Assembly (NCBI GenBank): GCA_030704615.1
Contig: CM060733.1
Span: 32,054,001 to 32,118,000 of the forward strand
Origin: Takakia lepidozioides
Taxonomy: Eukaryota; Streptophyta; Takakiopsida; Takakiales; Takakiaceae
DNA length: 64,000 bases
Direction: 5' to 3'
Shown: in pieces, positions 38,883-51,088 of the stretch
How the letters are laid out: the number at the start of each line of letters is the position of its first letter
Numbering within the stretch: position 1 is the first letter of the stretch
The notes under the pieces: model-generated
Database searches by the model: none
What the model was told of the DNA's origin: nothing
Seen by the model: only the letters and a program-made list of their open reading frames with translations
Translations under genes and position numbers: made by a program

Positions 38883-40400
38883 TTCGTCCTACTTTGTAAC
38901 CTACCCTGCACTTTGTGAAGCATGGACATCTGCAACTTCGTTGTACAATATAGGTAGGAGGGTGGACGGTGTTTTGTAAATGCACATGGAAACGTTTTAG
39001 TGAATTTCCAATCTCGAGCTTGCAATTGGTTGAACTGACCTTGTAGTTGGAGTTAGCCTATTTGCAGAGGATGATTTTCTTTTGAATAGGAGGAGCTCTT
39101 GTTTGGTTGAAGTCCTTGGATTCTAAGTAGGTGCATTGTCAGGAGAGGAGAAAAGAAGACGACAACATGAGAGAGAAATTGTACTCATGAGATGTTGTTT
39201 GCCATAGCCCTGTGGCCATACACCTCCAGCCCCCTTTGGGTGGACCAACGACATGAGAGAGAGAGAGAGAGAGAGAGAAAGTTGTGGGAGAGAGTAATGA
39301 CATGATTTTACACCCAATGTGATCTGAAAGTAATTTCCACTGGATCAAAACCACTAACAGCAAGTCTACTACCAGGATGCCCTTTGGATGCTTCTATTGT
39401 CCAAGTAAGAGAAGTGTGGAGGTTTGTTAATCTTAAAGGTTGCATGAGGTATCTATGCTGCTTGTAGTTTGCATATGTGGATGTCTGGGCTGTCAACACT
39501 GCTGGAAAAGCCTGTGCCTACATAGGCATGAGCAACTTGGTTAAAGGGCAAACAAAGAAACAGGCAATCATGGTTGTGGGTAGCATCAATCCCAAATTCC
39601 TGATGGCGTTTGGGTCTCCACAAAGATACCCTCGTGCTAGAAGAACAAGGTTTCAACCAGTGTTGGGTGGGTATTACTTTTTCTAATACCAGCCGGGTCC
39701 GGGTATTGAAAAGAAATTAATTTGCAATACCAGCCGGTTCCATAGTATTGAAAGATTCCCTTCATTTTACCCGCTGGTTCTCAATAGTAGTATGATTTTC
39801 GATTTGCAGACGGGTATCAATAGGATGGGTATTCCAATCTAATACCAGCCGGTTATCAACCCAAAATAATAAAAACTAAAAATAAAAATAACCACTAAAT
39901 CATTAATATGTATTGAGTTTAGAAGATTTCGGTTGAGTTCACAAAGAAATTAATTATTATGTTGCAAAATTCAGTCTTTGCATTACATAATAACATTGTT
40001 GCAGATTTTAGTATCCAAATTGAAGCAAGCTTAGTTAAAAGAAGACGGAGGATAGGGAGATGGGAGCTCCGCAGGTTGTGGTGAGAGGAGGAGCAGGACT
40101 TAGTTTTTCTAAGGTGCCTCTGCCTCTGCCTCCAGCCCGCCCCATCGGTACATCCCCTCTCCGAGTGCGGCAAGTCCTATCTTGCATGTACTCCCATCGC
40201 TGGAACCCCGGTTGGATTAACCGAGCTTTGATGGACTAATACCTGTCATTCTTCCCTCCGGCATGCATTAAGAGCCGTCACCCTCACCCCTTCTATTGAC
40301 GGCTATTAACTATCTCTCGCCGCCATGCAGGACTGCAGTCCAAATACTCACACTACGCTCCTCCCCAAGCTCTTATCCAGCTTGCCCCGGCATGAAGCTG
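38883..40400. other. TAF10 3' flank with simple and interspersed repeats
   Basis: It holds a (GA)n microsatellite at about 39254-39282, an unassigned plus-strand open piece at 39477-39686 (FAYVDVWAVNTAGKACAYIG, then KQAIMVVGSINPKFLMAFGS) that could be an exon, and a repeat at 39670-39860 in which AATACCAGCCGG recurs three times with a reversed partner GGGTATTG. Nothing else is supported. Confidence 0.4.
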
Positions 40401-40882
40401 TCAACTAGCCACCCCTTCATTGCTCACTTCTGCGCTTAAGAATCAGTCTTGCCCCTGTCGGCTCCTCCATCCTAGGGAACCTGATTTCTGCCAATCACCT
40501 CCCTTTCCCACTCCCCTCCAGTTGTCCTCTTTTGGCTCTCGCCCACTGGCATCATCCGCCAGCTCTGTTTCTTCTGCTACGAGTCCAAGCAGTTCCTCCC
40601 CTGCTAGCCTGCTCATAATCAGCCGCTCGCCCCTCCATTTGTTCGGCCGTCATACCACTGATGCTTGGCGCAACACCTTTATTATCATCCTCGGAAGATT
40701 ATTCCTCTCCTCTCGGGTCCCTCGCTACCTACTTAGACCTCACGTTTGCTACGCTACCTCCTGCTTTCCATTGAGGTGATTCATTGCCCTTCTCCTCCCG
40801 CCCTCCCCTCTCTCTTCTAATCATGTCCGCACCTCAGTGAGCACTCTTGCTTTCCTTTAAGCGTCCTTGCTCTCGCCCGCCC

Positions 40883-42175
40883 ATGGCTTCCAGAGGTGCC
40901 CCCTCTCGTAAAAAAAGGTCTGGATCTGGCACCAGCTCAAGGGGAAGAGGCAGCTGGATCCCGCGCAGCTCCTCAACAACTCCTATATCGTCAATTCTCG
41001 GGAAGGGTCCTGAGATCGCTGGTCCCAAGCCGTTCCAAGAGCTGATTCCTTGGGCATAATCTATGGCCCTAGATGATGATTCTGCAAATATTATTCCCCT
41101 GGACCTTGAATGTCTAAAAGCCCACTCCTCAAAGATGAGGCAACACGGAATTTTGGTGTACTTCCCTGGACGTCCAAGAGACAAGGAAGGTGCCCGGACA
41201 TGGATTGTGGAGCATTTGGGTTCAGAAGGAGGCCTCACTCATCATTATTGCCACTCTATGGGAAGAGGTTTCTACACTGTCAAATTGGGTACGAAGGAGA
41301 ATGCGGAGCGGGCTCTAGCTTTCAACACACGCAAATCAAGGTTCAAAGTCCATATTTTTCCATGGTCTCCTGCATAGGGGCACAAGGACAACACTACTTG
41401 CAAACCGCGGATTATTGCCCTGCCCTTCCTACCAGATAACTACCTGGACTCGATTCCGGAGATTGGAGCTCACTTCGGCTCCTTCATTGGAAGTATAAAT
41501 GTGTGTTTGATCCAATGGACGACGCTGTTCTAAGTGTGGATCAGGACCCCTCGCTATTTGTTGGCAATGACAGTGGAGTCCCAAAAATTGTTGTACTGAT
41601 GCCAGAGACAACGAAGATAGGAAATGCAATTAAATTGCCGACTTTGGACGGCTCTTTTATTTCTGTTCAGATCAAAGAAAAGGTTCTAAGCATAATCTGC
41701 TTCGAATGCAATGGAGAGGGCCATGTCAAAGCAGACTGCCCCCGGCGCGGCAAAGCAGTTGTGAAGGCGCAGCCTGAAGTCCCCACCCCTGGTCTGCTGC
41801 CTTTGGAAACTCACAGTGCCCCGGTCCTCCCTCTCTCCCCTTCGCGTTCAAGAGATGCAAGTACTGCAGTGGCCTCCCTTCCAACGCTCTCGCTGGATCG
41901 TCATGCTAAACGGAAGAGAATCGGTTCCCCCTCGATTTCATCTCCACCACCGCGACCACGTCTCATTTTGCTACCTCGGGAACAAGGGAGTCCCCCCCCC
42001 CCCATTGCCCTCCTGCAGTCTTTGACTTTTGCCCTTACTCGGACACCGAAGATGAGCGGATTATCAACTTGGCCACGAGATGCTTGGACCTGCGCTCTTT
42101 TGCAAACCTAAAGCTTTGTGAATGGTCCCCTGAAAATGCTGTGCGTCGCAGCTTGGCAGTAGTCAAAATTACTCC
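40883..42175 (+). pseudogene. LINE ORF1 (gag-like, DUF4283-type, CCHC knuckle)
   Basis: From ATG 40883 (MASRGAPSRKKRSGSGTSSR) the frame has a TAA at 41057-41059, continues with the RNA-binding core (HGILVYFPGRPRDKEGARTW, GRGFYTVKLGTKENAERALA, FKVHIFPWSP), a TAG at 41375-41377, and after a frame change near 41500 ends with a CCHC knuckle CFECNGEGHVKADC and a Ser/Pro-rich tail. The core plus knuckle is the arrangement of plant L1 ORF1 proteins that bind element RNA. It stops at the inversion breakpoint. Confidence 0.75.
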
Positions 42176-42179
42176 TATA

Positions 42180-43247
42180 ATCTACGGCATGCTCGATGGC
42201 CCTGACCGCCCCCCTGGGATCTAATCCTGGTAGCCTCTAGCTTGGTAAGGAATCTAAGGGTGGCAGACTGAAAATGGTTCCCAGATGAAGACCATATCTG
42301 GGCCAGATCATTTACCACTGCCCTAGATTTAATCATAGATGGGTTCAGCTTGAAGTAACCTCTACCTTTGGACCTAGATCCAGGAACAGAAAAGAGAGCT
42401 CCAATCTCTGCATGGTCGAAGTCAGGAAGCACTGGGCCCATTGGAATAGGCCGGGCCCAAGACACTATACCAGTAGTGCAGTAAATACGATCTAGTTTGG
42501 CCATAACCAATTGCGGTGCTCTGCAATGTGTCCAAGAGAAACGCAGCTGATTATCTCGAGGGATGGAGATGTCAATAAGACCGACAGAGAGACAGAGAGT
42601 TTCCCACGCATAACTTTCGTTGGGGGTGAGGCTGAAGCTGCCAGGATTCAGCCTCCATAGTTTCTTTCAGTCATATTGAAGTCTCCAGCCATTAGCCAAT
42701 GGTCAATCTCTGGATGGTTTAAGATCTTGGAGTGTAAAAGGTGCCAAAAAGCAATCCTATCAGCGACAGCATTGGGAGCATAAACATTTATGAGGCCTAT
42801 TTTACACCCTGTACTAGGAATGGAGAGAAGACAAAATTGCGCTCTGCCAATCATCCAGATTTCCACTCCAGAGATATGGTTGGCCAGATTCGGGGACACC
42901 AGAATAGATGTGCCACCTCTAGAGTCAGCCACAGTTTTATTCCACCAAGAAAGATTGGCTGGCCACAACATATTTCCCAAAGAGGTTATCTTAGAATCAT
43001 TTAGCTTATGTTCCTGTAGGAAGATAATAGAATTTTCAGACATCACCGAGGCAGCCCAACGTTTAATCTTGGACCTTTTAGGGGCAGAGGCATCAGAACC
43101 TATGCCTCTAATATTCCAGGATCTGATGTTAAATAACATTAACTTGGGGGAGAGGGCTCGAGAAAACTTCTCAAAATGATAGCCCTGATGTGGAGAAGAA
43201 GAAGACAGTCTTACTGTCGTTGTGGAGGAGGGAGGAGAACCAACCAA
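42180..43247 (-). pseudogene. LINE endonuclease domain, inverted
   Basis: Apurinic-type endonuclease: FNIRSWNIRGIG (N-terminal Asn/Arg-Gly motif), FLQEHKLND (Glu catalytic region), NVYAPN, HWLMAGDFNMTE (G-D-F-N), then after a gap KLDRIYCTT and LPDFDHAEI (the D-H motif). It nicks target DNA in the family. Its orientation is opposite to ORF1 and RT, showing the inversion. The part between 42520 and 42648 is out of frame. Confidence 0.85.
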
Positions 43248-44165
43248 ATCCGGTGGGGGGGGGGGGGGGGGGGGCCTGGTGTAGAGGAGAGGTAGATGAC
43301 ACCCACTGGTGTGTTACCTAAACCCTTTTTCTGTTGACCCTGAACCAAAGCAATAAACTGTGTCTTCTTTCTTGAAATAACCGAACAACCTTTAATGACA
43401 TCCTTGAGCCCTAGCCATTAAGCAAAGCTGTGAAGGTATTTTTCTGACAGCATTTTACTTCCAGGGGCATAGAAGAGATGGGGGAGAATCATTCCCAGCG
43501 GATGCCAGCTAGCAAGAACCTGACATATGCCTGAGAAAGGGGATGGGCAGCAGATGAAGAGGGGGAAGGCTGAGCAGTTGGAACTTACCAGGGGAGATCC
43601 TCCAAAGGTTGATGGAGACGCGGTTGAAGGAGAGTGTAGATGAGTTTTTTTCGATGAGCCAGCATAGGGCTGGAAGCCCGTAGTGGCGGCTTTACCAGGG
43701 CTAGGTGAAATCGCAGCTGAATGAGCCTGGGCCGCAGGAAGTCCTAGAATTGCGTCTGCAAGTGTGAAGTCAGTAGCGATGACCTTACTGCTCCGAGAGA
43801 AACCTCCTGTGGATGGGAACCCATTACTAGGTTGGGCTTCAATAGTGTCCTCTACCAAGGTCTTTTTTGTGGACCATGAGAAGGAGCCCGCTTTAGTGTT
43901 TAAACCGCCTCCAATATCCTCCCAACTGAAGGCAAGTCGAACATTGACCGTGGAAGCAGCATCAAATTCTGTGGAGTTGTCCCAGAATGCCCCGAAATGC
44001 ACCGTAGTGTCATTGGAGAGTAGGAACTGGAATGGTTCCTCCGTGAAGAGGGAACCCACCAGCTTGAGACAAAGCTCCACCGCCTTAGAGTCTGGGTAGT
44101 AAGTTTTGTGGTGAGAAGTAATCCAGGCACCTGCCAATCCCTCCGAACCGTTAGTGAGCATAATA
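43248..44165 (-). pseudogene. LINE ORF1 C-terminal region, inverted, with G/C homopolymer
   Basis: 43418-44161 is open for 247 codons (MLTNGSEGLAGAWITSHHKT, LKLVGSLFTEEPFQFLLSN, FSWEDIGGG, then Ser/Pro-rich). It would follow ORF1 if the block were turned round: the plus-strand ORF1 stops at about 42175 and this frame starts at the other breakpoint. I do not recognise a domain. An 18-base G run at about 43255-43274 lies between it and the endonuclease. Confidence 0.55.
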
Positions 44166-46400
44166 GTTTGCTTTAGCGTGCTCCCAAAAAGAGAAGAGTT
44201 TGCTCAAATGCCTCCATCTTTGCCAACAGCTTTTGGAGAACAAAGATGAAGGTCCTTGTACTCTGATGAACTATAATAGAGTGAAATCCAATCTCTGGAA
44301 TTTTAGACAGGAGAAGGAAAACGCTATCCGTATAAAGGCAGGGGTGAACTGGTCTCTAAAAGGTGAAAAAATGACTAAATATTTCATGGCCAAACAAAGG
44401 CAAATGGCTTCATCCATTTCCTCCCTCACTAGCCCTGATGGGTCCACTACCTCCTCCAACCCTAAAGCGATGGCTGCCTATGCTGAGCAACACTTTGCCT
44501 CCCTCTTCGCAGCACTCAGAAGAGTCTAAGTTTGCCTCTTAGGAAATTCTGCGATGTGTCCCCTCGCTCCTTTCTGAAAAAGAGAAAGAGGAACTCTCTT
44601 CCCCGCTCTCCGACTCAGACCTGGTGGAGGCCCTGCATTCCCTCAAAGCTGGAAAGATGCCAGGGTTAGACGACATGCCAATTGAATTTTTTACGGCCCT
44701 CTGGCAGACCATAGTGAATGACTTTGTTGAGTTGGCTAAAGATATACATTCGAAGGGCATCATGCCTTCACAACTATCAATTGGTCTCATCACTTTGATT
44801 TTCCAAAAAGGGTGATAGAAGCATGTTATCTAATTATAGACCTATAACGCTTCTGAACACTGCTTACAAAATTATTGCCAAAGCTTTGGCCCTCAGGCTG
44901 CAGCCCATTCTCTCTCGGGTTATCAGACCAGAGCAATCCGGGTTTCTAAAAGGGAGAATGATTCTAGATAACATTCTACTAGTCAATGAAGTCATACACA
45001 AGGCCAAGTGCTCTGAACAGCCCATGGCCATACTCATGCTTGACTTTGAAAAGGCCTTTGATAACATTGATTGGAGTTTTCTAAATCAAGTGTTGGTTAG
45101 AATGGGAATGCCTGAAGCTTTCAACAGATGGATCCATATCCTACTTTCCTCAGCCTCTAGCAAAGTCACAGTAAACGGAGTGATTTCAAAGCCCTTTGCG
45201 CTTTTCAGGTCCGTAAGGCAAGGTTGCCCACTGTCTCCCTACCTCTTTCTCATGGCAACAGATGCCCTAGGCCACTACCTCAATTTCAGGCAGGATATTC
45301 TGGGCCTAGAAATGCAGGATGGATCCTCTATTAAGAACTCAATGTATGCTGATGACACCACATTGTTTTTGAACAATGAGGCACCAGCAAACATTGAAAG
45401 AGCTCGTCAAGCCCTGCAATTTTTCTGCTCCGCTTCTGGGCTCAAAATAAATTGGACCAAATCAGTTGGCCTCCTCACAGAGCTATCTACTTCATCCTAT
45501 AGACAGCACGGCCCTCCTTGGGGACAAGATGTGGGTCTCAAATGGCTCCAGCCAGGTTCAGCGCACACACTTTTGGGCTTTCAGATTGGGATAGGGCTCA
45601 CTGATGAGCAAAGATTTGAGCTTGTCTTACAGAAGCTTCGTAACAAACTTGGCCTTTTGGAGCTCAGCTATGCTGTCTATTGCAGGCAGGGCTCTAGTTC
45701 TAAATCAAATACTACTCGCATCAGTGTGGTATCCTGCCTCGGTTTGGTCTCCGGGTTCCAAGATAATCACAAAGCTGAAAGCAATGATGAGGAACTTTTT
45801 GTGGGGTGCCTCCCCCCAAAACCCCACCAAAAGAGCTCTGGTATCCTGGGCACAGTTTTGCCGTCCTAGAAAAGAAGGTGGTTTGGGCCAATTAGACCCA
45901 TCCATTCAGATCACGCCCTTGCTGGCAATATGGATACCTAGGTTGCTTACCAGTGAATGAAGCCCGTGGGGCAATATGGTCAGAGAAACACTAGTGCAGG
46001 GCCTATCCGCCGAACTATCAATGGGCTCCATCCCTCAAATGGATAGTGCATGGGATGGGGAAAGTGAAAGCTATAGGGTCTGCGACATGGAACTCTATAT
46101 GGGAGGGATGCTTGAAGTTGATGAAGCCTAAGTTAACTCAAAGACGAGCAAAATGCTTTGAAGAGGCCATCCGTCAGCCACTATTTGGTAACCTCAACCT
46201 TGACTACAGCCCATTGGCGACTCTCCACAAAAATTGGGCTACCTGGGAGGCGTCAGGCCTCTTGCATGTTGCCAATATATGGGAGGATGGGCAATTCCTG
46301 GTACTGAGCCTCTTGTCCTCCCTGGTCTCTGCTAGATCAATCGTGTGGTTGGGCCCATATCCAAAGAGGTGTCCAATATGTGCAACCGCTGCTGGATAGG
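44166..46400 (+). pseudogene. LINE reverse transcriptase
   Basis: Starts at the second breakpoint with LLKCLHLCQQLLENKDEG and WSLKGEKMTKYFMAKQRQM, then HSLKAGKMPGLDDMPIEFF, a frame change at about 44810, SNYRPITLLNTAYKIIAKAL, EQSGFLKGRMILDNILLVNE, LDFEKAFDNIDW (first catalytic Asp), GCPLSPYLFLMATDAL and the catalytic SMYADDTTLFL. After RT come KAMMRNFLWGASPQNP, typical of plant L1 C-termini, in another frame, and a third frame to about 46400. It would copy element RNA at the nicked target. Several breaks make it inactive. Confidence 0.88.
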
Positions 46401-47243
46401 TCCCAGCATGACCTGCTCATCCCTATGACCTGGCAACTCCTGGCTCTCCAGATGTGCCAAGGTGTTAATGTCCTAATGCAGTTCCAAGTCACTCTTCCAG
46501 CATCCTGCTTCAAATCAAGCCAAACCCTTTCCCCCCTCAGTTCATGGTCTGATCAGGTCACCTATTTCCCTGCCATGAAAGTTAGTGTTCTCGTAGTATA
46601 AGACAGCCAGGTGCAGCGACGGGAGGCGTCAACAGTTGCTTGCAGATTTTGACCTCACTTGGGCCAAAGACAGCATTCTCTGCACCAGGATTTATGACTC
46701 GAGAGTCCAATGGCATGACACGATCCCCGGGGCTTGGGAAATCGCCAGCTGAATCCGATGGTGCTGAAGTCAATTGGAAGCACCTCAACCTGCACAGTGC
46801 AAAATCCCAAGCCCACCTGAACTTCGGACTCTGATCCTCCCCCCTAGTCTGGAACAGTTATTGCTTAGTGACTCTGAACTCTACAACCTTCCTAGGCATA
46901 TCTCGAATTTTGGTTCTGCAATCCTGCTCTGTTTTGCAGATGTTCTCTTGATGGTTATCAGGCTGATCGCGGCTAGACTGGCTGTATATGGGCCCTCTCT
47001 TCTCCATGCTTGAATCCAAATCCTTTAGATTCTGGCTTTCTTGTTTTCAGCATTAGTTGCTATATTAAGGACTTTTGTAGGTCCCTCCCCCTTTTCCCCC
47101 TCGTCCCTCTGTGTTCAGGGTGTACCCCTTGCGTTTCACCTTTATGGTCCCCCTGGAGGTTATTTTTTCCTCCTGTCTGTCCACATTTTTGACTCCTTGT
47201 GAACATTTATCTCATTTAATTTAAAAGGGTCTCTGTCCCTTTC
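46401..47243 (+). other. LINE 3' end
   Basis: Mostly untranslated. Pyrimidine-rich toward the tail, with CCCTTTCAAAAG before the poly(A). No recognisable domain. Confidence 0.5.
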
Positions 47244-47277
47244 AAAAGAAAAAAAAAAAAAAAAGAAAAAGAAAAAC

Positions 47278-48413
47278 TGATTGCAACCACATAAGCCACC
47301 CTACATGTGCTAAAAAATAAAGAATAGGGGCGGCCCCGCCCTTACATGTGGTAAGAAATGAAGCATGGCGGCCTTTGGGGCATGACATGCCCTCAGGGAT
47401 GCCTCGGCGTGAGCCTGGTCACGTGAGCGCAACTGCGCTCACGCCACGTCACCTTGCGCCAATGCCACGTCACGGGGCTCACTCCACGTCATCACACGTG
47501 AAGGCCGCGTCACCACGCGCCCAGAAAGAAGTGGAGTGTATTCCCGCGGATTGGCACCCTTTACCGCGGAAACAAGCTGGACGACATAATAAAAGGCATT
47601 GAATAAAGGATGGATGAATGTATAGTTGGATGATAAACAGATGGATGAGTGTGAAAAATGAATGTAGATGGATGAATGAGGGATGGATAAGAGTAAAATG
47701 GATGAATGTATAATAGATGTTGAGCAATGACAAAAATTCATGACAGGAAGATGCATGACCAAAATTTTTGACGAATACACAACGCATATGAAATGAGTGT
47801 GGAAGGTTTGTGGGGTGGATTAAAGAGCACATAGGATGAATGTACAATGGATGTTGAACAAATGAAAACATTCATGAATGGAGCACGCATGAATACACTG
47901 TAAATGAATGCACAATGGATATGAGAAGAGTCAGGGAGGTTTGTGAGATGGATTCATATATATTGCAATTTAAATGAAAGTTGATTCTGTGATTATTATT
48001 TGTTCTAAAGGAACAACTACGGTGGAGGAAGGGGATTCAACGTTTTCCAGATAGTATGAAAATGAATATTAAAAGAATATAGTTCAGTCTGACTCAAAGT
48101 CAGTACAATGTATCCCCGCTTCCTCTGCATCTAAGTCTAAGTATTTTAGAACACCGGATCCACGCTGGATACACCTACGGCTGGGCAGTAAAAAGTCAGG
48201 GGATAGGGACTCGGCCGCGTGAAGTGCCATTGCTTCGGCATAAACATGAAGCAGAAAATTGGAAAGGGGGCTGTCGAAAACAGACTCGCCAGAAATGACT
48301 GTATCTCCTAAAGATCCACCGCTGCCTTCCCTGAAAGACAGCCTGAAAAAGTTATTACTGTAACTTTGATGTTATTGACAAATTGAGTATGGCTCCCAAA
48401 GAGGGTTTAGCAC
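47278..48413. other. Intergenic, with GGATGAATG-rich repeat
   Basis: 47395-47520 is a CpG-rich block with repeated CACGTCAC/CACGCC phrases. 47600-47940 is built from degenerate ATGGATGAATG units and contains a loose two-fold repeat of about 130 bp (GGAAGGTTTGTGGGGTGGAT / GGGAGGTTTGTGAGATGGAT). No gene seen in the remainder. Confidence 0.55.
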
Positions 48414-50290
48414 TTACTCACATGAAAAGTCGTTGTCGACCTGCTTATCTTCGGGATCGTCATCATTTCGAATTTGAATCCGATTAGTCTGTGTGCCTGA
48501 AGTGGAGCCATACAAAAGGGGGAGGAGCACTGTGTTGTAGAGGTCAGAATCACCCTCCATGCCAAAAAGGCTTCTTCCGCCTGCCTTGCATGCATGGAAA
48601 GTTGCTCCTGCACCACACATGAGGACATGAACAGTTTGGTGGGGGGGATTTAAGCAGATGAAACTGTTGAAAGAAAACCAATTCGGAAGGGAAAGAACGA
48701 ACCTGTGGACACAGAAAGATCGACCACCCGTGCAGAGTGGTGGCTGCATGACTCCAGCAGTATTTGCATGAACGCTGGGGACTTTTCCTTTGCACCTCTC
48801 CAGGGAGTGCCATCTGGTCTCTTCAGAGTCTGACTGGACTGCATGAAGTTGTACAAAATGTCATCGACATGGGGCTCATAGGGGGGGTTGACGAAACAAC
48901 CCTGGTAAGAAATCTCAAAGTTGCGGATGGAGGATGGTGTCTTGGAGGTGCGAATCCTGCGCAGGCAGATCGCCTCGAACATCCTCGTCTGCCAAAGATA
49001 GCAGGTTAGTGTGGTAAACACAATCTATAGTGGAAGTGTTTACATCGGCTATTCAGAACTCAGACACAAAAAAATCATTTTTATCACGAATCGGTGATGA
49101 TCGGTGTCGATCATAACAGATTCTACTAGAGTGGAGCTGCAGAGAACATTGAAACTCATCATGAAAGCACAAGCAGAAGGGAGACGACATACCAGCTGAC
49201 CAGGGAAACCCCCTTTCACAAGGTAGAGGCTGTTCACACAATTCCATGTGCGCAAAACTTCAAACCCTGAAGACTTGAGGTATGATGCCAATGCCCGACG
49301 ACTATCATTGTCACATGACTGAAAAAACAGAAGTGTCCCTGCATCAGAGAAGAAGTTATTACAGAACCCGAATACCCAACTCCAGTAGTTGTCCTCGAAT
49401 TTGTTCCAGCCTGGCGTCTTGCCCTTTGGAAGAACTTCTGGCACAGCCTGGCCATCCGGGATGTCGAGAATGACAATGTCGGCCGCATATGTTTTCTGCA
49501 CACCGCACACGAAGGTGGGACCTGTGCTCACCTGCAACAGACATGTTTTTTATAAGAACGATGGTAAGAATGTTTTCAAAGAACGAGACTGAAATACTGC
49601 CAACAAAACTTTTAGAGAAAAAGGAAAGAAACTGGAATTCTCACCAGATTGAGGAATGAGATTATATTGTCCCAGGTAGGCGAAGGCACCCCAGTGTATC
49701 CTCTCTTTCGACTCTGCATCATCGACAACCAACCCTCATTAACAATTTTCATCTCTCCTGCCGAATCAGAACGGGAAGGGTGTGGCTTGGCATCGAATAC
49801 GCACTGAACAGTGCGGGTATATCTTCCAGCAGTAAAGTCCTGCCCACTCTCCATCTCCCTTTCTTTCTCCTTCCCCTTGTCCTTTTTCTTCTCTTTGGAC
49901 TTGTCTTTGTCATTTGGCTTTGCTGGTGAGATGGCTATGACATCAACAGCCTTGTCTTTTGGTTTGCGGCCCGCCTTCTTTCCCTTCTGCAGCGTTCCCT
50001 GAGCATCAGGCTCCTTGGCAGCCAATGTTGCTATGTTTCGTTGGTATTCTTCGTCAGTCAAAGGCGCCAGCATCTCAGCGTTATTGTTCAAGTATTTCAT
50101 ATGTTGTTCTTGAAAGGTCGTGTGCTCCGGTGGGCAGTCAATGTACCATCCACAGTCTCTGAAGTGAGAAGTCCTTCAATATCCCTGCAGTATACATGGT
50201 TGGATCGTTTGTAGGGTCCGACCACATATCAAGATAGTCTGGAATTCCGCTCAGGTGATTTCCTTCCATAAGCACATATTTCGTGTACCT
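48414..50290 (-). CDS. N4/N6 (beta-class) DNA methyltransferase-like gene, transposon-associated
   Basis: Exons in sense order: about 50290-50200 (YVLMEGNHLSGIPDYLDMWS), about 50160-49645 (WYIDCPPEHTTFQEQH, a Lys-rich linker, SPTWDNIISFLNL, donor), 49531-49203 (VCGVQKTYAADIVILDIPDG, NYWSWVFGFCNNFFSDAGTL), 48988-48703 (TRMFEAICLRRI, NPPYEPHVDDIL, VVDLSVSTG) and 48607-48414 (ATFHACKAGGRSLFGMEGD). Joined across the last intron, VVDLSVSTG+ATFHACKAGGRS has the shape of the AdoMet loop (DPFxGSGTTxxAA), placed after a DPPY-like site (ILDIPDG), the beta-class order. Both motifs depart from consensus, so activity is doubtful. Splice phases fit for the last two introns; one base is out of phase near 50166. 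Confidence 0.5.
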
Positions 50291-50389
50291 GAAAAATAGG
50301 AGATAAATCCCAACCCACCAAAGCGCTCAGTGAGTAAGATGCAAGTAGAACAGAATGAAAAAAACATAGAATGAAATGGCTCTGAGAAC

Positions 50390-51056
50390 TGCTCCAAGGA
50401 CCTTCAGGACCACACGACTGCTCCGGATGTGAATGTCGTCAACGCCATTCAAAACATTCCATTCAATGATACTGTAAATACACCCTAATCCACGTGAATA
50501 CAAACTATCGTTTTGGAATGACACAGACATAGAAGTGAATGTCGTCAACGACATTCACTTTGGATTTGTGAATACACTCCTAATCAAGCCTAATTATTCC
50601 TCAAATGAAGCAAAATCAAAGGATGGAAATCATAAACTCGAGTAAGGAACCCTCCTGGAAAACTCAATGCACATTCATAACGAACATATCACTGAGGACC
50701 TCACAACAACACTGTATGTGAATGACGTCAACGCCATTCACAAAAATACCAACAAGGAACCAATTACTTAGCTCCCAATCCATGTAAATTCAAATTGTCG
50801 CTGGTGAATAATACAGACACAGAAGTGAATGTCGTCAACGACATTCACTTTGGATTTCTCATAACACAGCTTATCAAGCCTCCAGATTCCTCGCAAGAGG
50901 CAAAAACAATGCAGAACAACTGAATGTCTGCATTGACATTCAGCAAAATGAAGTGAGGAACCCTCACTGTAAACTCTATGGACATTACAAAAATTTACAT
51001 AAACTTTGAGGACCTCTCAACAACTCCGGATGTGAATGTCGTCAACGCCATTCAAG
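50390..51056. repeat. Tandem units of about 300 bp carrying GTGAATGTCG palindromes
   Basis: Six inverted repeats with arms GTGAATGTCG/CGACATTCAC around TCAA, centred at about 50440, 50546, 50729, 50836, 50932 and 51043; those at 50535-50558 and 50825-50848 are perfect. Larger blocks also repeat: AGGACCT...palindrome...palindrome...TCAAGCCT at about 50397, 50697 and 51009. The field lies exactly between two divergent genes, so it may act as a shared control or transposon-end region. Confidence 0.8.
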
Positions 51057-51088
51057 GACATTATCAATTCTAATCAGGGACACTATAA

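Larger units (their letters stand above)
40401..47277 (+). mobile_element. L1-type LINE with internal inversion and poly(A) tail
   Basis: Plus-strand order: C/T-rich 5' region, ORF1 with zinc knuckle (40883-42175), an inverted block (about 42180-44165) with ORF1 end and endonuclease, reverse transcriptase (44166-46400), 3' part, and an A-rich tail at 47244-47277. The 5' limit is approximate. Domain order after turning the block round is that of plant L1 elements. Several stops and frame changes make it inactive. No target-site duplication was found by eye. Confidence 0.82.
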
